From positions 1,245,445-1,309,444 of the forward strand of contig NZ_JAJSAR010000002.1 in NCBI RefSeq assembly GCF_021729085.1: a stretch of 64,000 nt of DNA, in the 5' to 3' direction. Of the stretch, positions 1-8,843 are shown piece by piece. The first letter of the stretch is position 1. Every line of letters starts with the position of its first letter. Both the position numbers and the translations under genes were made by a program. The notes beneath the pieces are model-generated. The model was not told the DNA's origin. It worked only from the letters and a program-made list of their open reading frames with translations, and did not search any database. The stretch is from Pseudohongiella sp. O18 (GTDB lineage Bacteria > Pseudomonadota > Gammaproteobacteria > Pseudomonadales > Pseudohongiellaceae).

Positions 1-188
1 CGGCGCTGCTGTTCCTGACGCTCACGCTCCAGACGCTCCTGCTCCAGGCGGGCTGCACGTGCTGCAGCTGATTCACCTTGAGACTCCTGGGCGACCGGGG
101 TCATGTCTTCTGTTTCACTTGTAGAGCTACAGGCTGCCAGACCGAAAATGGTCAGGGCCAGAGCGGTTGTTCTTAAAATTGTGTTCAT
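1..188 (-). CDS. pal: Pal, peptidoglycan-associated lipoprotein (N-terminal fragment, cut by window edge)
   Basis: The first 62 codons of an outer-membrane lipoprotein that, in the Tol-Pal system, ties the outer membrane to peptidoglycan and collects at the division septum. The ATG is at 188. A lipoprotein signal ends in the lipobox LAAC followed by SSTSE, so the mature protein would start at the acylated Cys. After it comes a linker rich in Glu, Arg and Gln (RLEQERLERERQEQQR), unusual in being charged and probably helical, similar in style to the repeats in TolA next door. The OmpA-like peptidoglycan-binding domain lies outside the window, so identity rests on the lipobox plus the position directly after tolB, which is the standard tolQRAB-pal order. 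It is the last gene of the leftward tol operon seen here. Confidence 0.85.
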   Translation of the reverse strand, partial: MNTILRTTALALTIFGLAACSSTSETEDMTPVAQESQGESAAARAARLEQERLERERQEQQR

Positions 189-248
189 CTGCGTACCCAA
201 TGTAGTGTCCTCCAATAGACAAGCTAGCAAGATAGTGTGTGCAAAGCC

Positions 249-1556
249 TCAATTCAGGTACGGGGACCAGGACGGCTCCCGTACATCGCCCTGCGGGGAT
301 GGTAAACGGAACTTCACACGTCCGTCAATGGAGACGGCATCCAGCACGCCGCGCCCATTGTAGGTAGTACCGAACATGATCATGCTTCCGTTTGGAGCCA
401 CGCTGGGAGATTCATCTAGCGCCGTATCCGTCAGGGTTATAACCCGAGACGTTTCCACATTCATGATGGCCACACTGTAGGTATTATCCTGCCGTGTTTC
501 CCGACGAATATGGACCAGGTTCACACCGTCTGGGAGGAACTGGCCCTTGGCGCAATAAAAACAGTCGAATGTCAGGCGTTCGGGGAAACCACCGCCATTA
601 ACATCCACCTTATATATCTGTGGCTGACCAGTACGGTCAGACGAAAAAAGGACACTCTGGCTGTCACGTGACCAGGCCGGCTCGGTTTCCGCGCGCGGAT
701 GATCGGTCAGGCGGCGCAGCTGGTCAGTCGCCAGGTCCAGTACATAGACGTCCGGGCTGCCATCTTTGGACAACACCATGGCCAGCTTGCTGCCATCCGG
801 TGACCAGACTGGCGAACTATTGATGCCAGAGAAATTGGTAACCTGCCGCCGCTCCCCGGTCGCCAGCGTCTGTATATAGATGCGCGGCAGGTCGGTCTCG
901 AATGACACATAAGCGATCTGACTGGCATCAGGTGACCATGCCGGCGACATGATGGGTTCGGGAGATTCCAGCAGAATCTGTGAACGACGGCCGTCGTAGT
1001 CGGCCATGTGCAGACGATAGGTCATATCGCCAATATTGCCTTCTGCCGATACGTACATGATTTTTGTCGAGAAAGCGCCCCGGCGCGCAGTGATCTGCTC
1101 GTAAATCACATCACTGATCTCATGGGCTATATCACGCAGCTGGGTAATGCTGCCAGTCAGCACTTCACCCATGACTTTACGTTCACGGTTAATATCAAAG
1201 AATTCCCACTGCACTTCCACCATCTGGCCACCAGGCACCGGATTGATCTTGCCAATCACCAGGTACTGTTGCGCAAGAATACGCCAGTCCCGGTAAAACA
1301 CTTCAGCCTCTTCATCCGGAAGGCTGAGCATATTAGCTCTTGGCAAAGGCCTGAACTCACCCACCTGGGCGAGGTTATTGGCAATAGTCTGTGCAACATC
1401 TTCATCAGGTGGCAGGCCGCCACCCCATGTAAATGGCACAACAGCGATGGGGATTGGGTTATCCACACCACGGGTAATTTCGATATTCAGCTCGGCGGCC
1501 TGTGCAGCATTCCACACCAGCAGGCCAAGCACCAGAGTCATCACTTTGCGCATCAT
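249..1556 (-). CDS. tolB: TolB, periplasmic beta-propeller of the Tol-Pal system
   Basis: Periplasmic protein that binds Pal and shuttles under control of the TolQRA motor during outer-membrane constriction. A Sec signal peptide (hydrophobic stretch TLVLGLLVWNAAQA) precedes mature AELNIEITRG. The N-terminal domain spans about residues 25-155. The rest is a six-blade WD/PD40-like propeller with repeated SPAWSPD, SSPVWSPDGS and TEPAWSRDSQ motifs. At 435 residues it has the usual family length. Start choice: ATG at 1556 overlaps the tolA stop as TGATG; a TTG one codon earlier (1559) is nearer to the ideal distance from GGAGG, so the true start may be either. Confidence 0.95.
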   Translation of the reverse strand: MMRKVMTLVLGLLVWNAAQAAELNIEITRGVDNPIPIAVVPFTWGGGLPPDEDVAQTIANNLAQVGEFRPLPRANMLSLPDEEAEVFYRDWRILAQQYLVIGKINPVPGGQMVEVQWEFFDINRERKVMGEVLTGSITQLRDIAHEISDVIYEQITARRGAFSTKIMYVSAEGNIGDMTYRLHMADYDGRRSQILLESPEPIMSPAWSPDASQIAYVSFETDLPRIYIQTLATGERRQVTNFSGINSSPVWSPDGSKLAMVLSKDGSPDVYVLDLATDQLRRLTDHPRAETEPAWSRDSQSVLFSSDRTGQPQIYKVDVNGGGFPERLTFDCFYCAKGQFLPDGVNLVHIRRETRQDNTYSVAIMNVETSRVITLTDTALDESPSVAPNGSMIMFGTTYNGRGVLDAVSIDGRVKFRLPSPQGDVREPSWSPYLN

Positions 1557-2383
1557 CAATTTAATAAGTCCTCCGGTCTGAATGTTAGTAGCAGCGTACG
1601 GAAGCTGCGCTCAAACATGCGCGGCGGCATCCCCTGCAATTGCTCAAAACGTCGTACAGCCCTCACCGCGTTTTCTGCCGAGCGATCAAACGCTGCATCT
1701 CCACTGGATCGGACGATCTCCACATCCACTATCTCACCCGTCGGTACCAGCCGAATTCGTAGTACGGCCGTCATATTGTTTCGTGCACTTGGCGGTCGAG
1801 ACCAGTTGCGCTGGACCAGGTCGTGAATAATGGCGGTATATGCCATGACCTGCTCTGCTTCTGTTTCCGCGACTTCCTGCGCTGCGGCTGCCTGGGCCGC
1901 CTGTTCCTGCTGACGCTGCTGCTCCAGTCGCTGCTGTTCCTCGCGCCGCTGCTGTTCCAGACGCTCCTGTTCCAGCCTTTCGCGTTCCTGTCTTTCGCGC
2001 TCCAGACGCTCCCGTTCCTGCTGCTCGCGTTCCTGCTGTTCGCGCTCGCGCCGCAATTGCGCCTGTCGCTCCTGCTCCTGACGTGCCGCCTCCTGCCGGG
2101 CTTCTTCCTGCCTGGCTTGCTCCTGACGTCTGGCCTCTTCCTGACGCGCCTGCTCTTGCCGCTGCTGCTCCAGGCGGCGCTGTTCTGCCAGCTGTTGCTG
2201 TTGCACCTGCTGATTCCGCGTCTGTGGATTCTCCTCCACCAACAGCGCCTTGACGGCGGGCGGCCGCACAACATCCAGCACTTCCGAGTCGGCGCGCTGC
2301 ATAATAAACAGCGAGCCGAGGATCAGGCCATGCAACAGCACCGCCAGTAGAACCGAAATTGGATAACCGTTAAACGCAGTCAC
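1556..2383 (-). CDS. tolA: TolA, cell-envelope spanning protein
   Basis: Inner-membrane protein that spans the periplasm and passes proton-driven motion from TolQR to TolB and Pal. One N-terminal membrane helix (ISVLLAVLLHGLILGSLFIM) is followed by a long Gln/Glu/Arg/Ala-rich helical rod, about residues 55-170, with many RQEQARQEEAR-type units. A TonB/TolA-like C-terminal domain of about 95 residues follows (VLRIRLVPTGEIVDVEIV, RSFRTLLLTFRPEDLL). The start is GTG at 2383, five bases after the tolR stop; the ATG overlapping that stop is out of frame and closes after two codons. The rod is Arg/Gln-rich where the E. coli rod is Ala/Lys-rich. Low sequence complexity here makes this a likely spot for length variation between strains. 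Confidence 0.93.
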   Translation of the reverse strand: MTAFNGYPISVLLAVLLHGLILGSLFIMQRADSEVLDVVRPPAVKALLVEENPQTRNQQVQQQQLAEQRRLEQQRQEQARQEEARRQEQARQEEARQEAARQEQERQAQLRREREQQEREQQERERLERERQERERLEQERLEQQRREEQQRLEQQRQQEQAAQAAAAQEVAETEAEQVMAYTAIIHDLVQRNWSRPPSARNNMTAVLRIRLVPTGEIVDVEIVRSSGDAAFDRSAENAVRAVRRFEQLQGMPPRMFERSFRTLLLTFRPEDLLN

Positions 2384-2387
2384 AGCA

Positions 2388-2822
2388 TCATTCCACGGGT
2401 TTGGTTACCAGATTGGGGCTGTTAACCCCAGCGGCGCGCAACTCCTCCATCAAACTGATGAACGGGCCGTATCCAGCCTGCGCATCGCCTTCCACAAAAA
2501 TCTGAATGCCCGGATTAACCTCGACAATCTGTGCCACCTGTCGACCTATCATGGCCAGCTCAACTGCCTGCTGCTCGCCCTCCGCGGTCACGCCCAGACT
2601 GATGAAGTACTGGTTATCAGCGGTCAGTTCAATGACCAGCGTTTCCGCTTCTTCATCCAGTTCCAGCGGCTCTGAATTCGCCTCCGGCAAGTCGACCCGC
2701 AAGCCCTGGGTCAGCAGCGGCGCGGTCACCATGAACACAATGAGCAATACCAGCATCACATCAATGTATGGCACCACATTGATGTCTGACATGGGTTTGC
2801 GTTTTTTGCGTACGATTTCCAT
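2388..2822 (-). CDS. tolR: TolR, proton-channel subunit of the Tol motor
   Basis: ExbD/TolR family inner-membrane protein, part of the TolQ-TolR proton channel that energises TolA. It has a basic N-terminus (RKKRKPMSDINVVP) and a single membrane helix carrying the conserved Asp (PYIDVMLVLLIVFMV, Asp about residue 21), which matches the essential channel Asp in E. coli TolR. A periplasmic domain with the family pattern GLRVDLPEA then runs to the end. At 144 residues it is of normal length. It lies 21 bases after tolQ and 4 bases before the GTG of tolA, so the three are almost certainly one transcript. Confidence 0.95.
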   Translation of the reverse strand: MEIVRKKRKPMSDINVVPYIDVMLVLLIVFMVTAPLLTQGLRVDLPEANSEPLELDEEAETLVIELTADNQYFISLGVTAEGEQQAVELAMIGRQVAQIVEVNPGIQIFVEGDAQAGYGPFISLMEELRAAGVNSPNLVTKPVE

Positions 2823-2843
2823 TAGCCGCTCCGGCTGAACGAA

Positions 2844-3536
2844 TTATTTGCTGACGCTGACGACTTGCCGATGCAGAATACCGGCGAATTCTTCAGTGAA
2901 TGTGATGTAGTTGCCGGCGATGGCATCCACCCGCGCAGAGTAACGGTTGTAGGCCACCACTGCCGGGATCGCTGCGAACAGACCCATCGCGGTCGCGATC
3001 AGGGCTTCGGCAATACCGGGAGCTACCACCTGGAGTGTCGCCTGGCTCTGCTGTGCCAGACCGATAAACGAATTCATGATACCAATAACGGTACCGAACA
3101 GACCGATATAGGGCGTTACTGAACCTACTGTGGCCAGAAACGGCAGATGTTTTTCCAGCTTTTCCTCTTCACGCGAATAGGCTACGCGCATGGCACGCTG
3201 GGAACCGGCCATGATGCCTTCCGAGCTGACGCCACCCTGCTGTCGCAGGCGCATGAACTCCTTGAAGCCGGCACGGAAGATATTCTCCATGCCACCGGTG
3301 GGATTGTTCTCTTTTTGCTGACTGCTGCCGTCACGATAAAGCTGGCTCAGATCCATGCCGGACCAGAAGCGCTTTTCAAAACTCCACATACTTTGTTCGG
3401 CGTTATTGAGGACCAGATAACGCTGTATGATCATCACCCAGGAAATGATTGAGGCGAGCAGCAATGTGAGCATGACCAGCTTCACCGTCAAGGTGGCATC
3501 CAGGATCAGGCTCCAGACATTCATTGTTTCGTGCAC
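2844..3536 (-). CDS. tolQ: TolQ, motor subunit of the Tol system
   Basis: MotA/TolQ/ExbB family protein that forms the five-subunit channel around TolR. There are three membrane segments: LVMLTLLLASIISWVMIIQR near the N-terminus, then the pair around TVGSVTPYIGLFGTVIGIM and GIAEALIATAMGLFAAIPAV, which are the conserved channel helices. At 230 residues it is of family length. I place the start at GTG 3536 because GGAG lies eight bases upstream; the ATG four codons later (3524) gives the more usual MNVWSLILDA beginning but lacks such a site. It is the first tol gene here. The acyl-CoA thioesterase gene ybgC, commonly just before it, is absent. Confidence 0.95.
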   Translation of the reverse strand: MHETMNVWSLILDATLTVKLVMLTLLLASIISWVMIIQRYLVLNNAEQSMWSFEKRFWSGMDLSQLYRDGSSQQKENNPTGGMENIFRAGFKEFMRLRQQGGVSSEGIMAGSQRAMRVAYSREEEKLEKHLPFLATVGSVTPYIGLFGTVIGIMNSFIGLAQQSQATLQVVAPGIAEALIATAMGLFAAIPAVVAYNRYSARVDAIAGNYITFTEEFAGILHRQVVSVSK

Positions 3537-3555
3537 CAGTAGCTCTCCGAGCAGG

Positions 3556-3584
3556 TTTTACAGATGTAAAACGCGCGTATTATA
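3556..3584 (-). promoter_or_regulatory. Candidate tolQ promoter (-10 TATAAT) with palindrome
   Basis: In the 142-base gap between ruvB and tolQ the minus strand has a perfect TATAAT at 3584-3579. The -35 side is poor. A perfect inverted repeat TTTTAC-N4-GTAAAA at 3571-3556 would cover the start-site region. Such a position fits a repressor operator, but no known regulator is implied. Confidence 0.4.
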
Positions 3585-3678
3585 AAGTAAGTTCTCAAGT
3601 TCTTATACAGCCCCCGATGTCATAAGGCTGATAAAATATGGCTAAATTGTGGCTTGCGAGCCGTTCCTCGTTTCTTTG

Positions 3679-4689
3679 CTAACGTTCTTCCGGCACAGGT
3701 ATTCCAAACTGCAGGTAAGCATGAGGTGTAACCATGCGTCCGCGGGCCGTTCGCATCATGTATCCCTGCTGAATAAGATAGGGCTCAAGCACATCCTCAA
3801 TGGTGTCCCGCTCCTCGCTGATGGCTGCTGCCAGACTGTCAACGCCGACCGGTCCACCACCAAACTTTTCGATCATGGTGAGGAGCAGGCGGCGATCCAT
3901 GTGATCAAATCCATTGTCGTCAATACTGAGCATATCCAGCGCCTGACCGGCAATCTCGCGGCTTATCTCGCCAGCATGTTTGACATCACTGAAGTCGCGC
4001 ACGCGCCTTAACAGGCGATTGGCAATTCTCGGCGTGCCGCGGGAGCGCCGGGCGATTTCATAGGCGCCCTCCCGGTCGATGACACAACCCAGGATTCGTG
4101 CCGAGCGGCTGACAATTTCACTGAGCTGTTCGTGGTTATAGAATTCCAGGCGCTGGATAATGCCAAAGCGATCCCGCAGCGGCGAGGTCAGCAGGCCGGC
4201 GCGCGTTGTGGCACCGACCAGGGTGAACGGGGGCAGCTCCAGCTTGATGGAGCGGGCCGCCGGCCCCTCTCCAATCATGATATCAAGCTGATAGTCTTCC
4301 ATCGCCGGATACAGTATCTCCTCGATGGCCGGACTCAGCCGGTGAATCTCATCGATGAACAGCACATCGCCCTGCTCCAGGTTGGTCAGCAGCGCTGCCA
4401 GGTCACCTGCCTTTTCAAGCACAGGGCCAGATGTCGTTTTTATGGACACATTCAGTTCATTGGCAATGATATTGGCGAGGGTCGTCTTGCCCAGACCGGG
4501 CGGGCCAAAAATGAGCGTGTGGTCGAGCGGTTCGTTGCGGTTACGGGCAGCGCTGATGAATATCTCCATTTGCTGCTTGACGTCCGTCTGGCCGATATAG
4601 TCGGTCAAAGCCAGTGGCCTGATGGCACGATCAACCGATTGTTCCTGTGGCGCCAGGTCGGGTGAGATCAAACGGTCATTATCCATCAT
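3679..4689 (-). CDS. ruvB: RuvB, Holliday-junction branch-migration ATPase
   Basis: AAA+ motor that drives branch migration of Holliday junctions with RuvA. Walker A is GPPGLGKT at about residues 62-69, Walker B is FIDEIH with Asp/Glu near 113-114, sensor 1 is GATTRAG, and a C-terminal winged helix includes [17 protein letters not shown]. Its 336 residues match the family. Start is ATG 4689, with a second ATG at 4686. It follows ruvA after 54 bases in the usual ruvC-ruvA-ruvB order. Confidence 0.97.
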   Translation of the reverse strand: MMDNDRLISPDLAPQEQSVDRAIRPLALTDYIGQTDVKQQMEIFISAARNRNEPLDHTLIFGPPGLGKTTLANIIANELNVSIKTTSGPVLEKAGDLAALLTNLEQGDVLFIDEIHRLSPAIEEILYPAMEDYQLDIMIGEGPAARSIKLELPPFTLVGATTRAGLLTSPLRDRFGIIQRLEFYNHEQLSEIVSRSARILGCVIDREGAYEIARRSRGTPRIANRLLRRVRDFSDVKHAGEISREIAGQALDMLSIDDNGFDHMDRRLLLTMIEKFGGGPVGVDSLAAAISEERDTIEDVLEPYLIQQGYMMRTARGRMVTPHAYLQFGIPVPEER

Positions 4690-4743
4690 TGCGTGCGCTT
4701 GTCCTGTCAGTAATCAATCGTCTGTTAATTCAGTGGCCAGTTT

Positions 4744-5358
4744 CTAGAGCATCGCACGCAGCGCCAATCTGATGATCTCTTCACTCCGCTCAGCAGCCGG
4801 ATTGTCCTTGAGCGCCCGGACGACCATTCTCGCCGCCTCGGCCGGTTTGTAACCCAGTGCTATCAATGCGGTTTCCGCTTCTTCGCTGACCGAGGCGCTG
4901 TCATCCTGCAGCGAAGCCTGCAGAGACTCGGTCGCACCGGCCCCGTCATCCTGCCACCCGCCAAGACGGTCGCGCATATCGAGAACCAGTCGCTCAGCTG
5001 TTTTTTTACCGATACCGGGCACCCGGGTCAAGGCAGTGACGTCATTATTGTGAATCAGTCGTACAAAGTCACTGACAGACACCCCTGACAGAATGGCCAG
5101 TGCGACTTTGGGACCTACGCCATTAACCTTGATCAGCGCACGAAACAACTCACGCTCACGCCCTTCAGCGAATCCATACAGCTGATGGGCATCTTCGCGC
5201 ACGACCAGATGCGTGTGCAGAATGACGCCCTGCCCGGGGGCTGGCAACTGATAGAACGTACTCATCGGCGCCAGCACCTCGTAACCAACGCCACCAACAT
5301 CAATCAATAAATCGGGAGCTTTTTTCTCGATAAGTGTTCCAGCAATGCGACCAATCAC
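4744..5358 (-). CDS. ruvA: RuvA, Holliday-junction recognition subunit
   Basis: Tetrameric protein that holds the four-way junction and loads RuvB. It opens with the family signature MIGRIAGTL, translated from a GTG at 5358. An OB-fold domain I (residues about 1-63) is followed by domain II with two helix-hairpin-helix motifs (LIKVNGVGPKVALAIL and LTRVPGIGKKTAERLV). An acidic, Ser-rich linker and a C-terminal UBA-like domain that contacts RuvB (ALIALGYKPAEAARMV) complete it. It has 204 residues, as expected. It is separated from ruvC by 130 bases, more than the other gaps of this group. Confidence 0.97.
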   Translation of the reverse strand: MIGRIAGTLIEKKAPDLLIDVGGVGYEVLAPMSTFYQLPAPGQGVILHTHLVVREDAHQLYGFAEGRERELFRALIKVNGVGPKVALAILSGVSVSDFVRLIHNNDVTALTRVPGIGKKTAERLVLDMRDRLGGWQDDGAGATESLQASLQDDSASVSEEAETALIALGYKPAEAARMVVRALKDNPAAERSEEIIRLALRAML

Positions 5359-5488
5359 GTTTTACGTCCTGTTTGCGGTATTTGGGTAATGTCTGCGCCG
5401 ATAAAGAAGTCAGCGGTTTGGCGGGGTAATCTTCACGCTTAGTCAGACTGCGATCCTGTCACAGCAGCACTATGCCATGCTATTGCTG

Positions 5489-6007
5489 CTACTGGAACCT
5501 GCGCCTGCTGAAAGATTTTGCCGCTCCAACGCGAATCATACTACTGCGCGTGTTGGCGTGACAGATGGCAATTGCGAGCGCATCGGCCGCATCGGCCTGC
5601 AGACGTCCCTGCAGGCCCAGCAGCACTTTGATCATGTGTTGAACCTGGGTCTTGTCGGCGGCGCCGGAACCGGTTACCGACTGTTTGACGGTACGCGCAG
5701 GATATTCCGCCACGGGCAGATCAAACTGCAGGCAGGCCACCATGGCGGCACCGCGTGCCTGCCCCAGCTTCAGTGCAGAGCCTGCACTTTTACCCATGAA
5801 CACTTCTTCGATGGCGCACTCCTGTGGGGAGTACATCTCAACCACTTCGGTAATGCCACGAAAAATTTCTCGCAGACGATCAGGATGGTCACCGGGCGTC
5901 GGGCGCACACAGCCACATGCCACGTAACGCAGGCGATTGCCCACTGACTCAATAACACCGAAACCGGTGACTCTTGAGCCAGGGTCAATCCCCAGGATCA
6001 GCGTCAT
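5489..6007 (-). CDS. ruvC: RuvC, Holliday-junction resolvase
   Basis: Dimeric endonuclease that cuts Holliday junctions. The acidic catalytic residues are all visible: Asp8 in ILGIDPGS, Glu68 in CAIEEVF, and Asp139/Asp142 in QADAADALA. Its 172 residues match the family. The start ATG at 6007 overlaps the aspS stop as TGATG, so ruvC is translationally coupled to aspS. In many gammaproteobacteria yebC lies between these two genes; here it does not. An imperfect hairpin (AGCAGCA...TGCTGCT, 5463-5490) covers the stop codon and lacks a T-tract. Confidence 0.97.
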   Translation of the reverse strand: MTLILGIDPGSRVTGFGVIESVGNRLRYVACGCVRPTPGDHPDRLREIFRGITEVVEMYSPQECAIEEVFMGKSAGSALKLGQARGAAMVACLQFDLPVAEYPARTVKQSVTGSGAADKTQVQHMIKVLLGLQGRLQADAADALAIAICHANTRSSMIRVGAAKSFSRRRFQ

Positions 6008-7788
6008 CAGTCGGTGCTTGCAGTGCCCGGCTGCTCACGCAGTCGGATATTCAGCTCGCGCAATTGTTTTGCTGCGACCGGCCCAGGCGCATCGGTCAGC
6101 GGACAGGCGGCCGACTGTGTTTTCGGGAAGGCGATGACTTCACGAATCGAGCTGGCACCCGTCATCAACATGATCAGACGATCCAGGCCGAAGGCCAGAC
6201 CGCCGTGCGGAGGACAGCCCGAGGACAGCGCGTTGAGCAGGAAGCCAAATTTTTCCTGGGCCTCCTCTTCACCGATACCCAGCAGATCGAATACGGCCTG
6301 CTGCATCTGCGGCTGGTTGATACGAATGGAGCCACCACCCAGTTCGGTACCATTCAGCACCATGTCATAGGCGCGCGACAGCGCCTTGTCCGGGCTGTCA
6401 CGCAGCGCCTCCGGTGTACATGACGGGGCGGTAAACGGATGGTGCAGCGAGTTGAGATTGCCTTCCTTGTCGCGTTCGAACATTGGGAAGTCGACGACCC
6501 AAAGCGGTGCCCAGCCCGGTTTGACCTGACCCAGGTCGGCGGCCACTTTCAGGCGCAACGCGCCAATTGCCTCATTAACAATACCGGCTTTGTCTGCGCC
6601 GAAGAAAATGATGTCGCCACTGGCTACCTGCAGGCGGTCAAGCACCTGCTTCACCACATCTTCAGGCATGAATTTGATGATAGGTGACTGCAGGCCTTCA
6701 ATGCCAGCATCCAGGTCGTTGACCTTGATCCAGGCCAGACCCTTCGCGCCATAAATACCGACAAACCTGGTGTAGTCGTCGATTTCCTTGCGGCTGAGGG
6801 AGGCACCACCGGGGACGCGCAGAGCCACGACACGGCTGTCAGGATCATTGGCCGGGCCAGCGAACACTTTGAAGTCAACGCCCTGCATCAGATCAGCAAT
6901 GTCAGTGAATTCCAGATCGATACGCAGATCAGGCTTGTCGGATCCAAAGCGACGCATCGCTTCACCCCAGGTCATGCGGGGGAACTCACCCAGGTCCACA
7001 TCCAGATGGCGCTGGAATATCTGGCGAATCATATTTTCTGCCACGGCCATGATGCCGGCTTCATCCATAAAGGATGTCTCGATATCGATCTGGGTGAACT
7101 CCGGCTGCCGATCAGCACGCAGATCTTCGTCGCGGAAACATTTGGCGATCTGGTAGTAGCGATCCATGCCTGCCACCATCAGAATCTGTTTGAACAGCTG
7201 CGGTGATTGCGGCAATGCGAAAAATTCGCCCGGGTGTGTGCGGCTGGGGACCAGATAGTCGCGTGCGCCCTCAGGGGTGGCACGTGTCAGAATCGGGGTT
7301 TCGATATCCAGGAAACCATTGTCGTCCAGATAGTTGCGGATAGAATTACAGACCTTGGAGCGGAAACGCAGTCGGTCGATCATTTCCGGGCGACGCAGAT
7401 CGATGTAACGGTGCCGCAGGCGCACGTCTTCACTGACGGAGGCATGCTCATCCAACTGGAAGGCAGGTGTGCGAGCCACACTCAGAATTTCCAGCTCATG
7501 AGCCAGTACTTCGATCGCGCCGCTGGGCAGATCAGGATTGACAGTGCCTTCCGGGCGGGCCCGAACCAGACCTTTGACGCGAACAACAAACTCATTGCGA
7601 AGTGTTTCAGCCTGCGCAAAGGTGTCAGCGCGATCGGGATCGAACACGACCTGACACAGTCCATCGCGGTCGCGCAGGTCCACGAAAATAACGCCCCCGT
7701 GGTCACGGCGACGGTGGACCCATCCACAAAGACTGACGGTTTCGTCAATCCGGGCTTCATTCAATTGTCCGCAATAATGACTGCGCAT
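6007..7788 (-). CDS. aspS: Aspartyl-tRNA synthetase
   Basis: Class II aminoacyl-tRNA synthetase that charges tRNA-Asp. It has an N-terminal OB anticodon-binding domain ([18 protein letters not shown]), a catalytic core with motif 2 ([16 protein letters not shown]) and motif 3 ([12 protein letters not shown]), and the bacterial GAD insertion between about residues 290 and 420. The 593-residue length is normal. I chose ATG 7788 ([12 protein letters not shown]) because AGGA stands six bases upstream and homologues begin this way; a TTG two codons earlier (7794) is unlikely. Whether it also charges tRNA-Asn cannot be told from the sequence. Confidence 0.97.
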   Translation of the reverse strand: MRSHYCGQLNEARIDETVSLCGWVHRRRDHGGVIFVDLRDRDGLCQVVFDPDRADTFAQAETLRNEFVVRVKGLVRARPEGTVNPDLPSGAIEVLAHELEILSVARTPAFQLDEHASVSEDVRLRHRYIDLRRPEMIDRLRFRSKVCNSIRNYLDDNGFLDIETPILTRATPEGARDYLVPSRTHPGEFFALPQSPQLFKQILMVAGMDRYYQIAKCFRDEDLRADRQPEFTQIDIETSFMDEAGIMAVAENMIRQIFQRHLDVDLGEFPRMTWGEAMRRFGSDKPDLRIDLEFTDIADLMQGVDFKVFAGPANDPDSRVVALRVPGGASLSRKEIDDYTRFVGIYGAKGLAWIKVNDLDAGIEGLQSPIIKFMPEDVVKQVLDRLQVASGDIIFFGADKAGIVNEAIGALRLKVAADLGQVKPGWAPLWVVDFPMFERDKEGNLNSLHHPFTAPSCTPEALRDSPDKALSRAYDMVLNGTELGGGSIRINQPQMQQAVFDLLGIGEEEAQEKFGFLLNALSSGCPPHGGLAFGLDRLIMLMTGASSIREVIAFPKTQSAACPLTDAPGPVAAKQLRELNIRLREQPGTASTD

Positions 7789-7840
7789 ATTCAATCCTGT
7801 TGTCTTACTCTAATGTGGCTGTGACTCATTAATCTGCTCG

Positions 7841-7859
7841 GCCCCGGCGCCACCGGGGC
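7841..7859. other. GC-rich hairpin between fmdB-like gene and aspS
   Basis: Perfect 7-bp inverted repeat GCCCCGG-N5-CCGGGGC just downstream of the fmdB-like stop codon. There is no T-tract on either side, so it is not a clear terminator; it may act as an mRNA-stabilising or attenuating structure. Confidence 0.4.
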
Positions 7860-7875
7860 TTCTGCTACAGGCCGA

Positions 7876-8127
7876 TCAGGCCGCGGGTGTTTTCGCGTCT
7901 CCCCCACCACTGCTGGAGGATTCCTGGGTACCATGCTTGCGCTTACCGGTTTTGAAGTCGGTCTCGTACCAGCCTTTGCCCTTCAAACGAAAGCTGGCAG
8001 CAGTCACCTGCTTGCTCAGCGCCGGCTGATGACAGGCGGGACAATCGGTCAGCGGCGCATCGCTCATTCGCTGAATTGCCTCCATTTGGTGGCCGCAGGC
8101 TTTACACTGATAATCATAAATCGGCAT
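7876..8127 (-). CDS. FmdB-family zinc-ribbon protein
   Basis: Small protein of the FmdB regulatory family, function poorly defined. It begins MPIYDYQC and holds two metal-binding pairs, Cys8/Cys11 and Cys29/Cys32, forming one zinc ribbon. A tail rich in Lys, Ser and Gly follows (GKRKHGTQESSSSGGGD). At 83 residues it has typical length. In many Pseudomonas-like genomes such a gene sits immediately before aspS, as here, and it probably heads the aspS-ruvCAB transcript. No DNA-binding domain beyond the ribbon can be seen. Confidence 0.85.
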   Translation of the reverse strand: MPIYDYQCKACGHQMEAIQRMSDAPLTDCPACHQPALSKQVTAASFRLKGKGWYETDFKTGKRKHGTQESSSSGGGDAKTPAA

Positions 8128-8196
8128 AAACGGTTAAACCTCACTACACCAGAAAAAAATAGACCGTGACAAAAGCAGATCAATAAAAGGGCGCTG

Positions 8197-8202
8197 ATTA
8201 TA
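8197..8202 (-). promoter_or_regulatory. Candidate promoter (-10) for fmdB-aspS-ruv
   Basis: Perfect TATAAT on the minus strand 70 bases before the fmdB-like start. The expected -35 position has only a weak match (GTGATG at 17-bp spacing). Confidence 0.4.
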
Positions 8203-8295
8203 ACCGCTTTATACTATTTCATCACCTGCAGCCAGGATTTTTTGTGGTAAATCAAACCAGCCACGTGAACCCTTGACGGCGCAGGATGTCAATAC

Positions 8296-8324
8296 TTGCG
8301 AGAGCGCGACCAATCCTTTATAAA
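8296..8324 (+). promoter_or_regulatory. Candidate sigma-70 promoter for the HU-like gene
   Basis: TTGCGA and TATAAA are separated by 17 bases, 87 bases before the start codon. A short hairpin (CGGCTT-GT-AAGCCG, 8328-8341) lies at the likely 5' end of the transcript. The rest of the 283-base gap 8128-8410 shows nothing further I can support. Confidence 0.45.
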
Positions 8325-8410
8325 TAGCGGCTTGTAAGCCGTTTCAGATTATCTGGGCAATCACCGCAAGACGGTTCAAATTCATTGACATAAACAAGAA
8401 GGGAAACAGC

Positions 8411-8803
8411 ATGGCAGCGACCCGATCCACGAGCAAGAAACCAGCGGCAGCCAAAGCAGCCAGCAAGCCCGCCAAAAAAACCACTGCAATCAGCGAAAAA
8501 TACACCAAAACAGCCATTCTGGCTGAAATTGCCCAGAATACAGATCTGAGCAAAAAGCAGGTGGATGCAGTGCTGAATGAGCTGGGCGATCTGATTGAGC
8601 GACATATCAAGAAGCGCGGCTGCGGTGAATTCACACTGCCCGGCCTGCTGAAGATCAAGGCCGTCAAGAAGCCAGCACAACCAGCTCGCAAGAACGTGCC
8701 CAACCCGTTCCGTCCGGGCGAGTTCATGGACATTCCGAAGAAGCCGGCCAGCACGCGCGTCAAAGTGCTGCCGCTGAAAAAACTCAAAGAGTTTGCTCAG
8801 TAA
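8411..8803 (+). CDS. HU/IHF-like DNA-binding protein with basic N-terminal tail
   Basis: Predicted nucleoid-associated protein. Residues 1-30 form a Lys/Ala/Ser-rich, histone-H1-like tail ([15 protein letters not shown]). The rest resembles the HU/IHF fold: helices around [25 protein letters not shown], then a beta region ([14 protein letters not shown]) and the arm-like [15 protein letters not shown], which resembles the RNPxTGE DNA-intercalating tip but reads NPFRPGE. Its 130 residues exceed the 90 of HU because of the tail. AGGG precedes ATG 8411. It is monocistronic, with its own promoter and a strong terminator. It could be a specialised, growth-phase-linked nucleoid protein. Confidence 0.8.
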   Translation: MAATRSTSKKPAAAKAASKPAKKTTAISEKYTKTAILAEIAQNTDLSKKQVDAVLNELGDLIERHIKKRGCGEFTLPGLLKIKAVKKPAQPARKNVPNPFRPGEFMDIPKKPASTRVKVLPLKKLKEFAQ

Positions 8804-8843
8804 GTACTGTACTGACCTGACAGTTGCCCCAAGACAGACTCAG

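Noticed and set aside
1823-2350. Long open frame on the plus strand opposite tolA
   Set aside because: It is Leu/Phe-rich because it is the complement of the Gln/Glu/Arg-rich TolA rod; no ribosome site and TolA is certain.
5378-5404. Exact sigma-28 -10 sequence GCCGATAA between ruvC and ruvA
   Set aside because: No -35 element at 11 bases, and on the plus strand it would face no gene.
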